Below, one piece after another: positions 1-9,478 of a stretch of DNA of 64,000 nucleotides. Each line of letters begins with the position of its first letter. Within the stretch, counting starts at the first letter, position 1. This stretch comes from Vibrio sp. Of7-15 (GTDB lineage: Bacteria > Pseudomonadota > Gammaproteobacteria > Enterobacterales > Vibrionaceae): the NCBI RefSeq assembly GCF_022347565.1, contig NZ_JAKRGH010000021.1, forward strand, positions 20,624 to 84,623, written 5' to 3'. Below the pieces are notes generated by a model. The model ran no database searches, was not told the DNA's origin, and was given only the letters and a program-made list of their open reading frames with translations. Position numbers and translations under genes: made by a program.

Positions 1-388
1 CTTGCTCAAGCAGTGGGTGATCACTGGGATGAAGCTCTGTGAGTACCATGCGATCTTGCGGGCGTAAGTGAGCATGAGCAACACGTGGTGAACCTGGGTA
101 GTAACGCAGTTCGTCACTGTTATTGAGGGTTTTTATGGCATCGAGATAGCTGATGATGTCTTCGGGAATGTCTTTTTGCTGCCAAACCCGTGCGATGCCT
201 TGTTTGTATTCGCCCGTTTTTTCAGACCATTCATGGGTTAGATCGTAACGACCCACGCCGGAGTGTGTATCGTGGTAAACAAAGGGTTTTTCTTTCTGTT
301 TTAAAGCATTAAGGATTAAGCTTTGAACGATATGTTTAACCACATCGGCATGGTTGCCAGCATGAAAACTGTGACGATAACTAAGCAT
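1..388 (-). CDS. rlmJ: RlmJ, 23S rRNA m6A2030 methyltransferase (N-terminal part, cut by window edge)
   Basis: The minus strand reads from an ATG at 388 to the window edge without a stop, about 129 codons. It begins MLSYRHSFHAGNHADVVKH, the conserved N-terminus of the RlmJ/YhiR family, followed by the conserved HDTHSGVGRYDL segment that is part of the SAM site. In this family the enzyme methylates N6 of A2030 in 23S rRNA. It lies divergent to prlC across a 189-bp gap, an arrangement seen in other gamma-proteobacteria. The C-terminal half with the catalytic DPPY-type motif lies outside the window, so intactness cannot be judged. Confidence 0.93.
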   Translation of the reverse strand, partial: MLSYRHSFHAGNHADVVKHIVQSLILNALKQKEKPFVYHDTHSGVGRYDLTHEWSEKTGEYKQGIARVWQQKDIPEDIISYLDAIKTLNNSDELRYYPGSPRVAHAHLRPQDRMVLTELHPSDHPLLEQ

Positions 389-577
389 GGAATGACTCTC
401 TGATATTGAATAGCTGCATTATGGCGCATTGTATTGCCGGATGCAGCTTTATTGCACATTCTTCAAACTAAGATTAAGCAGTTTAGGGTGTAGTACGCGG
501 CAGGGTATTGATTCGCTATTGAATTTATTGCCTGTCGCCTACATTTAAATAAGGACAACATAAATAAGGAACAGACG

Positions 578-2620
578 ATGTCGAACCCATTATTGACCTT
601 TACGGACTTACCTCCGTTTTCGCAAATCCAACCAGAACACATTAAACCAGCAGTAGAAAAAGCGATTGCTGATTGCCGCGCAAACGTAGAACACGTTCTT
701 GCTCAAGACAGCGCACCAAGTTGGGCTACCATTTGTGCGCCTCTGGCTGAAACGGACGATCGTCTAAGCCGTATTTGGTCACCTGTGGGTCACATGAACT
801 CTGTGGTTAACAGCAGTGAATTGCGTGACGCGTACGAAAGTTGTTTACCGCTCTTGTCGGAATACGGCACTTGGGTTGGGCAACACAAAGGTTTGTATGA
901 AGCGTATAAAGCCATTAAAGCCAGTGATGAATTTGCGACATTAAGCCAAGCACAAAAGAAAACCATTACCGATGAGCTGCGTGATTTTGAATTATCGGGG
1001 ATCGGCTTGCCTGCAGATGAGCAACATCGTTATGGTGAGATCAGCAAGCGTTCTTCTGAATTAGCTTCTTCATTCAGCAATAACCTGCTGGATGCCACCA
1101 TGGGCTGGCAAAAACACGTGACCAATGAAGCTGAGTTAAGTGGTTTGCCAGAAACGGCGCTTGCGGGTGCAAAAGCAGCGGCAGAAGCGAAAGATCTGGA
1201 CGGTTGGTTACTCACACTGGAAATGCCATCGTATTTGCCAGTGATGACTTACTGTGACAATCAAGCGCTGCGTCATGAAATGTATGAAGCATTTGTGACT
1301 CGTGCTTCGGATCGTGGGCCAAATGCTGGCAAGTGGGACAACTCAGAAATCATGACCGAAGAACTGCAACTTCGTCATGAAATTGCCCGCTTGCTTGGTT
1401 TTACTTCTTACAGTGAAAAGTCACTGGCTACTAAAATGGCGGAAAACCCAGGCCAAGTGCTGAGTTTTTTGAATGATTTGGCGGTGAAGGCGAAACCACA
1501 AGGTGAACGAGAAGTGGCTGAGCTGCGTGCTTTTGCGAAAAAAGAGCACGGTGTGGATGTGTTGAATCTGTGGGATATTGCTTACTACTCAGAAAAACTA
1601 AAACATCACCTATACAGCATTTCGGATGAAGAACTGCGCCCATACTTCCCAGAAAACAAAGTGATTTCAGGCTTGTTTGAAGTACTAAATCGTCTGTTTG
1701 GTATGAATGTTAAAGAGCGCAATGATGTCGACGTGTGGCATGAGTCAGTGCGCTTCTTTGATATTTTTGATGCAAATGGCACCTTGCGTGGCAGTTTCTA
1801 TCTGGATCTGTACGCTCGTGAAAACAAGCGTGGTGGTGCGTGGATGGACGACTGCCGTGTACGCCGAGTGACCGTTGACGGCGAATTGCAAACGCCAGTG
1901 GCTTACTTAACGTGTAACTTCACTAAGCCTGTGGGTGACAAACCTGCCTTATTTACTCATGATGAAGTGGTCACCTTGTTCCACGAATTCGGTCATGGTA
2001 TTCACCACATGCTGACGCAAATTGAGGTGTCTGCTGTCTCTGGTATTAACGGCGTGCCTTGGGATGCGGTGGAGCTGCCAAGTCAGTTCTTAGAAAACTG
2101 GTGTTGGGAAGAAGATGCCTTAGCCTTTATTTCAGGTCACCATGAAACGGGTGATCCATTGCCAAAAGACATGTTAGAAAAAATGCTGGCGGCGAAAAAC
2201 TTCCAATCGGCGATGTTCATTCTGCGTCAGTTAGAATTGGGCTTATTCGATTTCACGCTGCACACGAATTACGATCCTGAAGTGGGTGCGCGTGTATTAG
2301 AAACGTTGGCGGAAGTAAAAGCAAAAGTGGCGGTACTGCCAAGTGTGGAATGGAACCGTTTCTCACACAGCTTTGGTCATATTTTTGCAGGTGGTTACAG
2401 CGCGGGTTACTACAGTTATCTGTGGGCCGAAGTGCTTTCTTCGGATGCGTTTTCTCGTTTTGAAGAAGAAGGGATCTTTAACACAGAAACAGGTCAGTCT
2501 TTCCTAAATAACATTTTGGAAATGGGTGGCAGTGAAGAGCCGATGGAGCTGTTTAAACGCTTTAGAGGTCGTGAGCCACAAATTGATGCGTTGCTGCGTC
2601 ATTCTGGGATTAATGCGTAA
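578..2620 (+). CDS. prlC: Oligopeptidase A (M3 zinc metallopeptidase)
   Basis: The 680-residue product has the length of oligopeptidase A. It carries the M3 zinc motif HEFGH at about residues 470-474, with a downstream Glu in the expected ENWCWE region supplying the third zinc ligand. Members of the family are cytosolic and degrade short peptides, including signal-peptide fragments. The ATG at 578 follows a purine-rich stretch (GGAACAGACG). It is the single gene of its unit, with rlmJ divergent upstream and a strong terminator immediately downstream. In E. coli the gene is part of the heat-shock regulon and is followed by rsmJ. Here asnC and a c-di-GMP protein separate prlC and rsmJ. I saw no clear sigma-32 promoter. 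Confidence 0.97.
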   Translation: MSNPLLTFTDLPPFSQIQPEHIKPAVEKAIADCRANVEHVLAQDSAPSWATICAPLAETDDRLSRIWSPVGHMNSVVNSSELRDAYESCLPLLSEYGTWVGQHKGLYEAYKAIKASDEFATLSQAQKKTITDELRDFELSGIGLPADEQHRYGEISKRSSELASSFSNNLLDATMGWQKHVTNEAELSGLPETALAGAKAAAEAKDLDGWLLTLEMPSYLPVMTYCDNQALRHEMYEAFVTRASDRGPNAGKWDNSEIMTEELQLRHEIARLLGFTSYSEKSLATKMAENPGQVLSFLNDLAVKAKPQGEREVAELRAFAKKEHGVDVLNLWDIAYYSEKLKHHLYSISDEELRPYFPENKVISGLFEVLNRLFGMNVKERNDVDVWHESVRFFDIFDANGTLRGSFYLDLYARENKRGGAWMDDCRVRRVTVDGELQTPVAYLTCNFTKPVGDKPALFTHDEVVTLFHEFGHGIHHMLTQIEVSAVSGINGVPWDAVELPSQFLENWCWEEDALAFISGHHETGDPLPKDMLEKMLAAKNFQSAMFILRQLELGLFDFTLHTNYDPEVGARVLETLAEVKAKVAVLPSVEWNRFSHSFGHIFAGGYSAGYYSYLWAEVLSSDAFSRFEEEGIFNTETGQSFLNNILEMGGSEEPMELFKRFRGREPQIDALLRHSGINA

Positions 2621-2652
2621 CGTTACGCGTTTCTAGTTCTGTCCCATATTAA

Positions 2653-2683
2653 GAAGCAGAGGTTTGATGGCCTCTGCTTTTTT
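2653..2683 (+). terminator. Intrinsic terminator of prlC
   Basis: A GC-rich hairpin pairs GCAGAGG with CCTCTGC around a short loop and is followed by a run of seven T. It lies 33 bp after the prlC stop. Confidence 0.9.
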
Positions 2684-2740
2684 ATGGGTAGCTTGTATAT
2701 GAGTCGATCATCGCGCTGGTGGAGGAGCAGCGATAACAGT

Positions 2741-3202
2741 TTAGGGGATCACGTTACGATTAATGGGGTTTTGCAATGAAATCAGAGTTTCTGTGGACTG
2801 AACTTCATCAATGGCTTGCAGCTTATCAATCAAAACGTATTGCAATTCTTCAATGGATTTACACATCAGTTTGACAAAAATATTATATGCACCAGTGGTG
2901 TAGTACGCCTCAACCACTTCATCAAGGGCATTGAGCTTTCGTAAGGCGGAATGATAATCTCGAGCTGCATTTAAATTGATGCCGATAAAGCAACATACGT
3001 CATAACCTAAGATTTTTGGGTTAACGACCACTTTTGTGCCTTCAATAATTCCGGCGGACTTCATTTTTTCGATACGAACATGCACAGTTGCAGGGCTTAC
3101 ATCAAAGCGTTTGGCAAGCTCAGCATAAGGAGTGCGAGCGTTGGTCATTAAGGCTTGCAGTATGTCGCGATCCAAGTCGTCAATTTTCGCGTGAGGGGTC
3201 AT
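2741..3202 (-). CDS. asnC: AsnC, Lrp/AsnC-family transcriptional regulator
   Basis: The 153-residue protein has an N-terminal winged HTH (about residues 8-60, with LAKRFDVSPATVHVRIEKMK as the recognition region) and a C-terminal RAM ligand-binding domain. Along its whole length it resembles E. coli AsnC (LGYDVCCFIGI, EAYYTTGAYNIFVKLMC, STETLI, LQNPI) more than Lrp. AsnC senses asparagine and controls asparagine synthetase and its own gene. asnA is not adjacent here, so any asnA control would act at a distance. Transcription runs toward prlC, and the promoter lies in the 161-bp divergent gap with the c-di-GMP gene. Confidence 0.93.
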   Translation of the reverse strand: MTPHAKIDDLDRDILQALMTNARTPYAELAKRFDVSPATVHVRIEKMKSAGIIEGTKVVVNPKILGYDVCCFIGINLNAARDYHSALRKLNALDEVVEAYYTTGAYNIFVKLMCKSIEELQYVLIDKLQAIDEVQSTETLISLQNPINRNVIP

Positions 3203-3363
3203 TATGTGTTATCCGCTCATTGGAGTTTATGCTGATATCTTATTGTCTTACGTGAAGTAATCAAGCTAAGTCAAACTTATCTCATACGGTATAATTATAG
3301 GGTATTCGAACTAACTGATGTTAAAATAACCTATTAAACCGTTAATAAATTGTGAGGAAATGA

Positions 3364-6300
3364 ATGCGTCGTATTTTGTTGCTACTTATCGTGATGTTTA
3401 GCTCGCTGGCTAGAGCTGGTAGCAACGATGTACTGGTGATTCACTCCTATCACCAAGGCTTTTTATGGACCGATAAATTCCAGGCTGGGCTCGAAATTTC
3501 CTTGGGTAAAGGCGTGTATCCTATGCGAGTTTCTTTTCTCGATAGTAAACGTTATCAAACTCCTGAATATATGGAACACCTTCGTGAGCTGTATCGAACG
3601 GTCCTCACTTCTGACTCTTTTCGTGCCATCGTGGTCAGTGATAATAACGCCTTAGCGCTAATGAACAGCTTGGCGGAATACGTGGGGGATACCCCGGTTA
3701 TTTTTGGTGGCGTGAATAACTACAATCCAGATCTGCACAGTCAACTTCGTCGTGTTACAGGGGTGAAAGAAGAGGTGGATCTCGTTGGTAATTTTGAGCT
3801 GATCCGTAAACTTCAACCTAATATAAAAACGATTCAGGTTGTGATTGATGATTCTGTTACTGGTAAAGCCAACAAAGCGCAGTTAGAGCGTTATTTTCAA
3901 GCTTACCCTTCTAGCCGAGAATGGGTGAAGTTGGTTTCACCGACCAGTTTTAATGATTTACTGTATATCGTTTCTAATTTGCCATCAGACAACGCGGTTT
4001 TTTTCTGGCTCTATTATCGTGCTCACAATGGCGATTACCGAAGCGTGCCTGTTTGGCATCATTTGTCTGAAAGATCGAGTGTACCTGTGTATTCCCCAAA
4101 TGTAGCACTGTTAGATTATGGTGTCGTTGGTGGCGTCATGGTGGATGGTTTTGAGCAAGGCAGCAACGCGGGCGAGTTGCTCAAAAAAGCACTGCGATAC
4201 CCACAACAACCGCTTCCTGCCGTGCAAGACAGTCCTAACCGATTAATGTTTGATTTTAACGCCTTGTCAAAATGGCGTTTAGACGTTGATCAAGTGGACA
4301 GTTCCACCTTTTTAAATCACCCGCCTTCTTACTGGGAAGAGCACGCTGATGAATTACGGGTATTGGCATTAACTGTGCTGTTGTTTACGCCCATTATTAT
4401 TTTGTTGTTGTCTAACCTTGCTCGCATTCGTAAAAGTGAACGCAAACTTACCCAGAGTCAGGCGTTGTTTGAGGCGGTTTTTGATCAGAGTTACCAGTTG
4501 ATAGGGATTTTAGATAAGGAAGGCCGTCTCATTTCAAGTAATCAAAAGCTGCAAGAGTTGTTTTCGAATCAAAGCTTAGATCTGGACCGTCCGCTTTGGC
4601 AGTTTAAAGGGTGGGACAGTGGCTCTGCTCAAGAGTTTTCGAACGTGTTTGGCTCCATTAAAAATGCAGGCTTGATCCGGTTTGAAGCGGAAATGACCCA
4701 CAGCAGCTACGGCCCTTGTTTGTTGGAAATCTCACTCAAAGTGATGCCCGCCAACGTCAGCAGCGATGTGCAATACCTGTTTGAAGCTCGAGACATCACG
4801 ACTCGCAAACTCACGGAAGGTAAGCTGATGGAGCGAGAGGTGAGCTTTCGTTTGCTGTATGAACAACAGCCCGTCATGCTATTGACGTTAGACAGTCGTT
4901 CACGCATTCAGGCCGTAAATCAGTTTACCGCTGATTTGTTGGGTTACGACAAAATGGATTTATTAGGGCATAAGGTTTCGGACTTTTATTTAAATGAACG
5001 ATCGTTTGTGCCACAGCAAGTGTTGCTGCAACCTCAGCGGGATTTTAATCAGGTGTGGCGACGCGATGTGGAGTACCGCTCTGAAGACGGCAAAGTGGTG
5101 TGGATCCGAGAAAATATTCGTCCTATTTCTGAAACTAAGCAGTTGCTTATTGTGGGTGAAGACATAACAGAAGCAAAACAGCTGGCGAAGCAGTTGGAGT
5201 ATCAGGCCCAGCATGATCTATTGACGGGAGACTTTAATCGTAATCAGTTTGAGTGTGATTTAGAGCAGTCCTTAAATGAGGTGCAAAGCCATTTTCGAAC
5301 TCATGCCATGTTGTATCTTGATTTGGACCAATTTAAGGTCATTAACGATACCGCAGGTCATGAAGCGGGTGACGAAGCCATTAAACACACGTCATATCTA
5401 TTAGCGGGCATTTTGCCTTTTAACGCCACCTTGGCACGTATGGGGGGGGATGAATTTGCCATCTTGCTGCGTGATTGCAATGAAAGTCAGGCCTTGGTGT
5501 TGGCCAAACAAATTATCTTAGGCATTAATAACAGTAAATTCCTCTGGAAAGACTTGCACCTTAACTTAAGTGTTTCGATTGGTATTCGCCTGATCGATCA
5601 CACTGCCACTACACCACAAATGGTACACGCTCAGGCAGATACAGCTTGCTATGCCGCCAAAGAAGAAGGTCGGAACCGCTATCATTTATACCATCCAGAT
5701 GATGAGCAGCTTAAGCGCCGTGAAATGGAAATGGAATGTGTGAACCAAGTGCATGATGCTTTAGCTCACCACCGTTTAGAGCTGCACGCACAGCGCATTC
5801 TTGGTCTTGCCAGTAATGAAAATAACTTAATGTATTTCGAAATTTTGGTGCGCATGCGTGACGATCAAGGTGAGTTGGTGCCTCCTGGCATTTTTATGCC
5901 CGCATCAGAACGGTATAACGTGGCACATTTGGTGGATCGTGAGGTGGTGGTACAAACGTTGTCGTGGTTCTCTGAACGACCAGCGGTGTTGGATAAGTTA
6001 GGTATGTGCTCGATTAATTTATCGGGGCAGTCGATGGGGAATAAAGATTTTACCCGTTTTTTAATTGAATCTATCAATCAAAGCGCGGTGCCTAGCCATA
6101 AAATTTGTTTGGAAATTACCGAAACCGCCGCGATAGGCAACATGAATGAAGCGATCAAGTTATTCGGTAAGTTGAAAGAATTAGGGTGTTTGATCGCCTT
6201 GGACGACTTTGGCTCGGGTTTATCTTCTTTTGGTTATTTAAAGCGATTACCGGTTGATATCGTGAAAATTGATGGTTTGTTTGTGCGTGACATTGATGTG

Positions 6301-6552
6301 GATGAAATGGATCACGTGATGGTGCGTTCTATCAATGATTTAGCGAAACAAATGGGCAAGAAAACAGTCGCAGAATTTGTGGAAAACACAGCTATTGTGA
6401 ATAAGCTGCTGGAGCTTGGGGTCGATTATGGCCAAGGGTATTTGATTGGTCGCCCGAAGCCATTGCCAGAATTAGTGGATGAGTTAATGGAAGAAATCAG
6501 CCTTGCTGGTGAGTCAGTGATATACTCGCCTGCAAACGGTGACAATACTTAG
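3364..6552 (+). CDS. Membrane sensor with periplasmic substrate-binding-like domain, PAS-PAS, GGDEF and EAL domains
   Basis: This is a large (1062-residue) predicted c-di-GMP enzyme. A signal peptide (about 1-18) leads into a periplasmic domain of about 290 residues that resembles ABC-type substrate-binding proteins. One transmembrane helix follows (about 333-352). Two PAS domains lie at about 365-605, a GGDEF domain has intact GGDEF at 694-698, and an EAL domain starts with EIL at 826-828. The other phosphodiesterase residues are present (INLS, EITE, LDDFGSG, KIDG, AEFVE, GYLIG). The RxxD inhibitory site before GGDEF is not seen. Both activities could therefore be functional. The ligand is unknown. 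It stands alone, 18 bp before the rsmJ ORF, and may be cotranscribed with it. Confidence 0.85.
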   Translation: MRRILLLLIVMFSSLARAGSNDVLVIHSYHQGFLWTDKFQAGLEISLGKGVYPMRVSFLDSKRYQTPEYMEHLRELYRTVLTSDSFRAIVVSDNNALALMNSLAEYVGDTPVIFGGVNNYNPDLHSQLRRVTGVKEEVDLVGNFELIRKLQPNIKTIQVVIDDSVTGKANKAQLERYFQAYPSSREWVKLVSPTSFNDLLYIVSNLPSDNAVFFWLYYRAHNGDYRSVPVWHHLSERSSVPVYSPNVALLDYGVVGGVMVDGFEQGSNAGELLKKALRYPQQPLPAVQDSPNRLMFDFNALSKWRLDVDQVDSSTFLNHPPSYWEEHADELRVLALTVLLFTPIIILLLSNLARIRKSERKLTQSQALFEAVFDQSYQLIGILDKEGRLISSNQKLQELFSNQSLDLDRPLWQFKGWDSGSAQEFSNVFGSIKNAGLIRFEAEMTHSSYGPCLLEISLKVMPANVSSDVQYLFEARDITTRKLTEGKLMEREVSFRLLYEQQPVMLLTLDSRSRIQAVNQFTADLLGYDKMDLLGHKVSDFYLNERSFVPQQVLLQPQRDFNQVWRRDVEYRSEDGKVVWIRENIRPISETKQLLIVGEDITEAKQLAKQLEYQAQHDLLTGDFNRNQFECDLEQSLNEVQSHFRTHAMLYLDLDQFKVINDTAGHEAGDEAIKHTSYLLAGILPFNATLARMGGDEFAILLRDCNESQALVLAKQIILGINNSKFLWKDLHLNLSVSIGIRLIDHTATTPQMVHAQADTACYAAKEEGRNRYHLYHPDDEQLKRREMEMECVNQVHDALAHHRLELHAQRILGLASNENNLMYFEILVRMRDDQGELVPPGIFMPASERYNVAHLVDREVVVQTLSWFSERPAVLDKLGMCSINLSGQSMGNKDFTRFLIESINQSAVPSHKICLEITETAAIGNMNEAIKLFGKLKELGCLIALDDFGSGLSSFGYLKRLPVDIVKIDGLFVRDIDVDEMDHVMVRSINDLAKQMGKKTVAEFVENTAIVNKLLELGVDYGQGYLIGRPKPLPELVDELMEEISLAGESVIYSPANGDNT

Positions 6553-6582
6553 CGTACGCTGATTAATCCAATGGAGAACTTT

Positions 6583-7365
6583 GTGCAATTAGCCCTTATT
6601 TGTGAAGCGCCCGATCGTCAACATGAGTTAGAACAACTCGCAGAACGCTGGCAGTTAACTCATCATGAAGAGAGTGATTTTGCGTTGGTGCTGACGCAAG
6701 AGCGTTTAGAGCTGATCAAACGTGACGAGCCTAAGCTAGGTGCTATTTATGTGGATTTGATCGGCGGTGCTGTAGGGCACAGGCGTAAATTTGGTGGTGG
6801 TAAAGGCCAGTCTATTGCCAAAGCGGTTGGTTTGAATAAAGGGGCGACACCTACGGTTCTTGATGGTACCGCGGGCCTTGGCCGTGATGCTTTTGTGTTG
6901 GCTTCTTTAGGTTGCAAGGTGCAAATGGTAGAGCGCCACCCGGTGGTAGCGGCGTTATTGGATGATGGATTAACGCGTGCGAAACATGATCCTGAAATCG
7001 GTGGTTGGGTTGGAGAGCGCATGTCGTTATTGCACGCTTCAAGCCACGATGCTTTAGAGCAATTAAGCCAAGATCCAAATTTTGAGCAGCCAGATGTGGT
7101 GTATTTGGATCCTATGTACCCACACCCTGTGAATAAGAAAAAGTCGGCGTTGGTTAAAAAAGAGATGCGGGTATTCCAGTCTCTTGTTGGTGCCGATAAC
7201 GATGCTGATGCCTTGTTGGCACCGGCTATGGCGTTGGCAACAAAACGCGTGGTAGTGAAAAGGCCAGATTACGCAGAATGGTTAGACGAGAGTAAGCCAA
7301 GTATGGCGATTGAGACCAAAAAAAATCGGTTTGACGTGTACGTTAAAGCAGGCATGAACAGTTAA
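6583..7365 (+). CDS. rsmJ: RsmJ, 16S rRNA m2G1516 methyltransferase
   Basis: The protein matches RsmJ/YhiQ throughout, with [28 protein letters not shown], the SAM motif [14 protein letters not shown], the catalytic-type LDPMYPH, and [17 protein letters not shown]. The enzyme methylates G1516 in the small-subunit rRNA. An ATG at 6571 is possible, but a GGAG at 6573-6576 sits six bases before an in-frame GTG at 6583. Starting there gives MQLALICEA, so I chose GTG and about 260 residues. It lies close behind the c-di-GMP gene. Confidence 0.95.
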   Translation: MQLALICEAPDRQHELEQLAERWQLTHHEESDFALVLTQERLELIKRDEPKLGAIYVDLIGGAVGHRRKFGGGKGQSIAKAVGLNKGATPTVLDGTAGLGRDAFVLASLGCKVQMVERHPVVAALLDDGLTRAKHDPEIGGWVGERMSLLHASSHDALEQLSQDPNFEQPDVVYLDPMYPHPVNKKKSALVKKEMRVFQSLVGADNDADALLAPAMALATKRVVVKRPDYAEWLDESKPSMAIETKKNRFDVYVKAGMNS

Positions 7366-7398
7366 AAAACACTTCAAAAATGCTTGGGTTTCTCATTT

Positions 7399-7427
7399 GT
7401 TTGACAGAAGGCTTGATTCTGTCAAAC
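7399..7427. repeat. Perfect 11-bp inverted repeat downstream of rsmJ
   Basis: GTTTGACAGAA at 7399-7409 is mirrored by TTCTGTCAAAC at 7417-7427 around a 7-base loop. There is no U-run after it, so it is not a canonical terminator. It could be an mRNA 3'-end stem for rsmJ or an operator for the gene at 7479. Confidence 0.6.
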
Positions 7428-7445
7428 TTCCTCGCTATATCTAAA

Positions 7446-7460
7446 TGGTAATTGTTATTA
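7446..7460 (+). promoter_or_regulatory. Weak Fur-box-like site upstream of the lysine-rich protein
   Basis: TGGTAATTGTTATTA resembles the 7-1-7 Fur motif TGATAATnATTATCA at 11 of 14 informative positions. It lies 19 bp before the preferred start at 7479. The match is partial, so it is only a candidate. Confidence 0.3.
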
Positions 7461-7478
7461 GTATGATTTGAGATGTAT

Positions 7479-7958
7479 ATGGCCAAGAGTTTATGTAAGT
7501 ACAATCGACACAGTATTGCCAGTAACATGGGCACTATTCATCAGATCATCAGCTCACCAAAATACGTTTGTTCAAGCTGTGCTCGCTCTGCATCTGGTTC
7601 TGAATATCTGTGTAAACCATCCCCGTTGCCGCCAGCAGCTTGTGTGGCTAAGGTCACTGCTCTTTCTCGTGACGAGGGCGTGGCCATAGCGGCAGATCCT
7701 AAGAAAGACACGGGATGTGCGGTATTGGATCAGGTGATTAACCGAGATAAGAAAAAATCTGAAAGCAAAGAGAAAAAACGCATTAAGAAAGCGTTGAAAC
7801 GCCAGAAAAAGTACAAGAAAAAACTAGAGAAGATGATCAAAAAGCAGAAAAAAATGCTTAAAAAACAAGATCAGCTGACGAAGAAGTCCCAGTTACTCGA
7901 TAAGCGTGTTGAGCTGACAAAAGATAAGATTGAACAGCAGCCAGCGTTAATGCATTAA
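7479..7958 (+). CDS. Small hypothetical protein: Cys-rich N-terminus and Lys-rich coiled coil
   Basis: I cannot assign a function. The product of about 159 residues begins MAKSLCKY. It has a cysteine segment with a CxxC (VCSSCAR) and further Cys residues around 50-60. From about residue 88 it has an extremely basic helical stretch rich in KK/KKQKK that should form a coiled coil and could bind nucleic acid or membrane. An upstream ATG at 7473 adds two residues. The CxxC-CxK arrangement could bind a metal. It lies alone between rsmJ and a convergent permease, with a candidate Fur-like site upstream. I think similar proteins occur in other vibrios, but I cannot confirm that from the sequence. 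Confidence 0.75.
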   Translation: MAKSLCKYNRHSIASNMGTIHQIISSPKYVCSSCARSASGSEYLCKPSPLPPAACVAKVTALSRDEGVAIAADPKKDTGCAVLDQVINRDKKKSESKEKKRIKKALKRQKKYKKKLEKMIKKQKKMLKKQDQLTKKSQLLDKRVELTKDKIEQQPALMH

Positions 7959-7990
7959 TTGAACGACTGCTTTCATTCGTGCCTCATGTA

Positions 7991-8028
7991 AAAAGGGCCT
8001 CAGAGCGTGTGCGCTGTGAGGCCCTTTT
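7991..8028. terminator. Bidirectional intrinsic terminator
   Basis: AAAAGGGCCTCA pairs with TGAGGCCCTTTT around a loop. A-run and T-run flanks serve both the plus gene ending at 7958 and the minus gene ending at 8046. Confidence 0.88.
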
Positions 8029-8045
8029 ACTGTATGAAGCAGTTG

Positions 8046-8924
8046 TTATGAAGTTTGAGCTACGCGGTTTATGCGCTTTTTGACCCAAGTTTCATTAAAC
8101 CAAAGTGAGAACATGATGATGGCGCCACCAATGAATAAACGAGGTAAATCCACATCTCGGTTCCAAATGACGATATTCACGACAAGGCCCGCAGGAACCA
8201 GTGCGTTGTTCATTACAGCTAGTGCGCCCGCATTGACTAAACATGCCCCTTTATTCCAAATGAAATAACCTAGGCCGGAAGCAATCACGCCAAGGTAGAT
8301 CAAAATGCCCCATTGCAGTTCAGTGGTTGGCAGTTTGTCGGTATTTCCAAATAAGAAAAACGCAGGCAGGGCGATACACAATGCACCTAAATAAAACAGA
8401 CCAAATACCGTGTGTTGTGGTAATTCGGTTGGCTGTTTCTCCATGACGTATTTGTAACTGACTTGGCCAATAGCAAAACAAAGATTCGCGCCTTGTACCA
8501 CCAAAAAGCCCAGTAAGAAGTTGTCGTTAATGCCTGCAAATTTGATCACACAGGCTCCAGCTACCGCGATAGCTGCGGTGACTAAATACCATAATGAAAA
8601 TCGCCCTTTGAGTAAGTCATAAATAATGGTGACGTACAGCGGGGTAAACACAGTAAAGAGCAGGACTTCAGGCACGGAAATCAGCAAGAAAGATTGGTAA
8701 TAAAAGCAATACATCAAACCGAGCTGAATACCACCAATGGCCATGAGCTTCAGTGCCAATGGTGGGCTAATTTGTCTGAATTTCAGAAATGGCAGAAATA
8801 CAATGCTGGCCAGCACAACACGAATTAATACCGAAAACCAAGCATCAACTTGGCCAGCTAGGTAGACCCCAATGAGACTAAATGAAAAGGCCCATAATAG
8901 GGTTACAGCGGATAGATACGTCAT
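8046..8924 (-). CDS. EamA/DMT-family transporter
   Basis: This is a 292-residue integral membrane protein with about ten hydrophobic helices in two EamA repeats, beginning MTYLSAVTLLWAFSFSLIG. A conserved Trp-Asn motif (YFIWNKG) in the second half is typical of drug/metabolite transporters. The frame is open to a TTG at 8990, but the ATG at 8924 starts exactly at the first membrane helix and is preferred. The substrate is unknown: amino-acid or metabolite export is typical of the superfamily. It is a single gene sharing a terminator with the convergent gene. Confidence 0.85.
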   Translation of the reverse strand: MTYLSAVTLLWAFSFSLIGVYLAGQVDAWFSVLIRVVLASIVFLPFLKFRQISPPLALKLMAIGGIQLGLMYCFYYQSFLLISVPEVLLFTVFTPLYVTIIYDLLKGRFSLWYLVTAAIAVAGACVIKFAGINDNFLLGFLVVQGANLCFAIGQVSYKYVMEKQPTELPQHTVFGLFYLGALCIALPAFFLFGNTDKLPTTELQWGILIYLGVIASGLGYFIWNKGACLVNAGALAVMNNALVPAGLVVNIVIWNRDVDLPRLFIGGAIIMFSLWFNETWVKKRINRVAQTS

Positions 8925-9046
8925 TTTTTTGTTCTGATAATGAAAATTAGCCGCAGTGTACCTTAACTCAGAACGATGATTGGAGCCCAAAGTACGATTA
9001 TCTTAATTAGGCTCCTGTTTTTGAGAACATGCTGGAGGCGAAATTT

Positions 9047-9478
9047 TTACGCTTCGCGTTCCAAAGGCACCACAAGCAAATCAACCGGCGACGTGTTTAT
9101 CAGTTGGCGGGTTGATGAAAGGAGTTTGCTCCAAAAATCTTGGTGATGGCCACACACCACTAACTCCACATCAAGGTTATGAATGGCTTCACACAGTTCT
9201 TCGCTTAAGTCGCCACTACCGACTAAGGTGCGGTTGATGGGGTAATTGGCATGATCCGCTAATCGCTGCATTTGCTGTTGCGCTTCTTCAATCGCGCGGT
9301 GCTGGGTTTCCGCTAAATTAATGTCGATCAAGCCGGTGTAGAGCTCTGCGTAGTTCACATCAATATGGATTAAAGACACTTTGGCCTCTAATGCTTGGGC
9401 TAAAGTGACGGCTTTATTAATTAAGGTTGTGCTGTCGTTAGATAAATCAATAGCAACCAGAATGTGCTGATAACTCAT
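9047..9478 (-). CDS. uspA: Universal stress protein A
   Basis: The 143-residue product resembles E. coli UspA along its length (HILVAIDLS, KVSLIHIDVNYAELYTGLIDINL, VVCGHHQDFWSKL, RQLINTSPVDLLVVPL). It belongs to the non-ATP-binding UspA class, a cytoplasmic dimer induced by growth arrest. GGAGG lies eight bases before the ATG at 9478, which fixes the start. An upstream TTG in frame is unlikely. The gene is divergent from ftnA and near uspB, a stress cluster comparable to the uspA/uspB pair of E. coli. Confidence 0.96.
   Translation of the reverse strand: MSYQHILVAIDLSNDSTTLINKAVTLAQALEAKVSLIHIDVNYAELYTGLIDINLAETQHRAIEEAQQQMQRLADHANYPINRTLVGSGDLSEELCEAIHNLDVELVVCGHHQDFWSKLLSSTRQLINTSPVDLLVVPLEREA

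Noticed and set aside
7468..7689. 73-residue ORF overlapping the Lys-rich protein
   Set aside because: It lies in another frame of the longer gene at 7479-7958, with no independent start signal.
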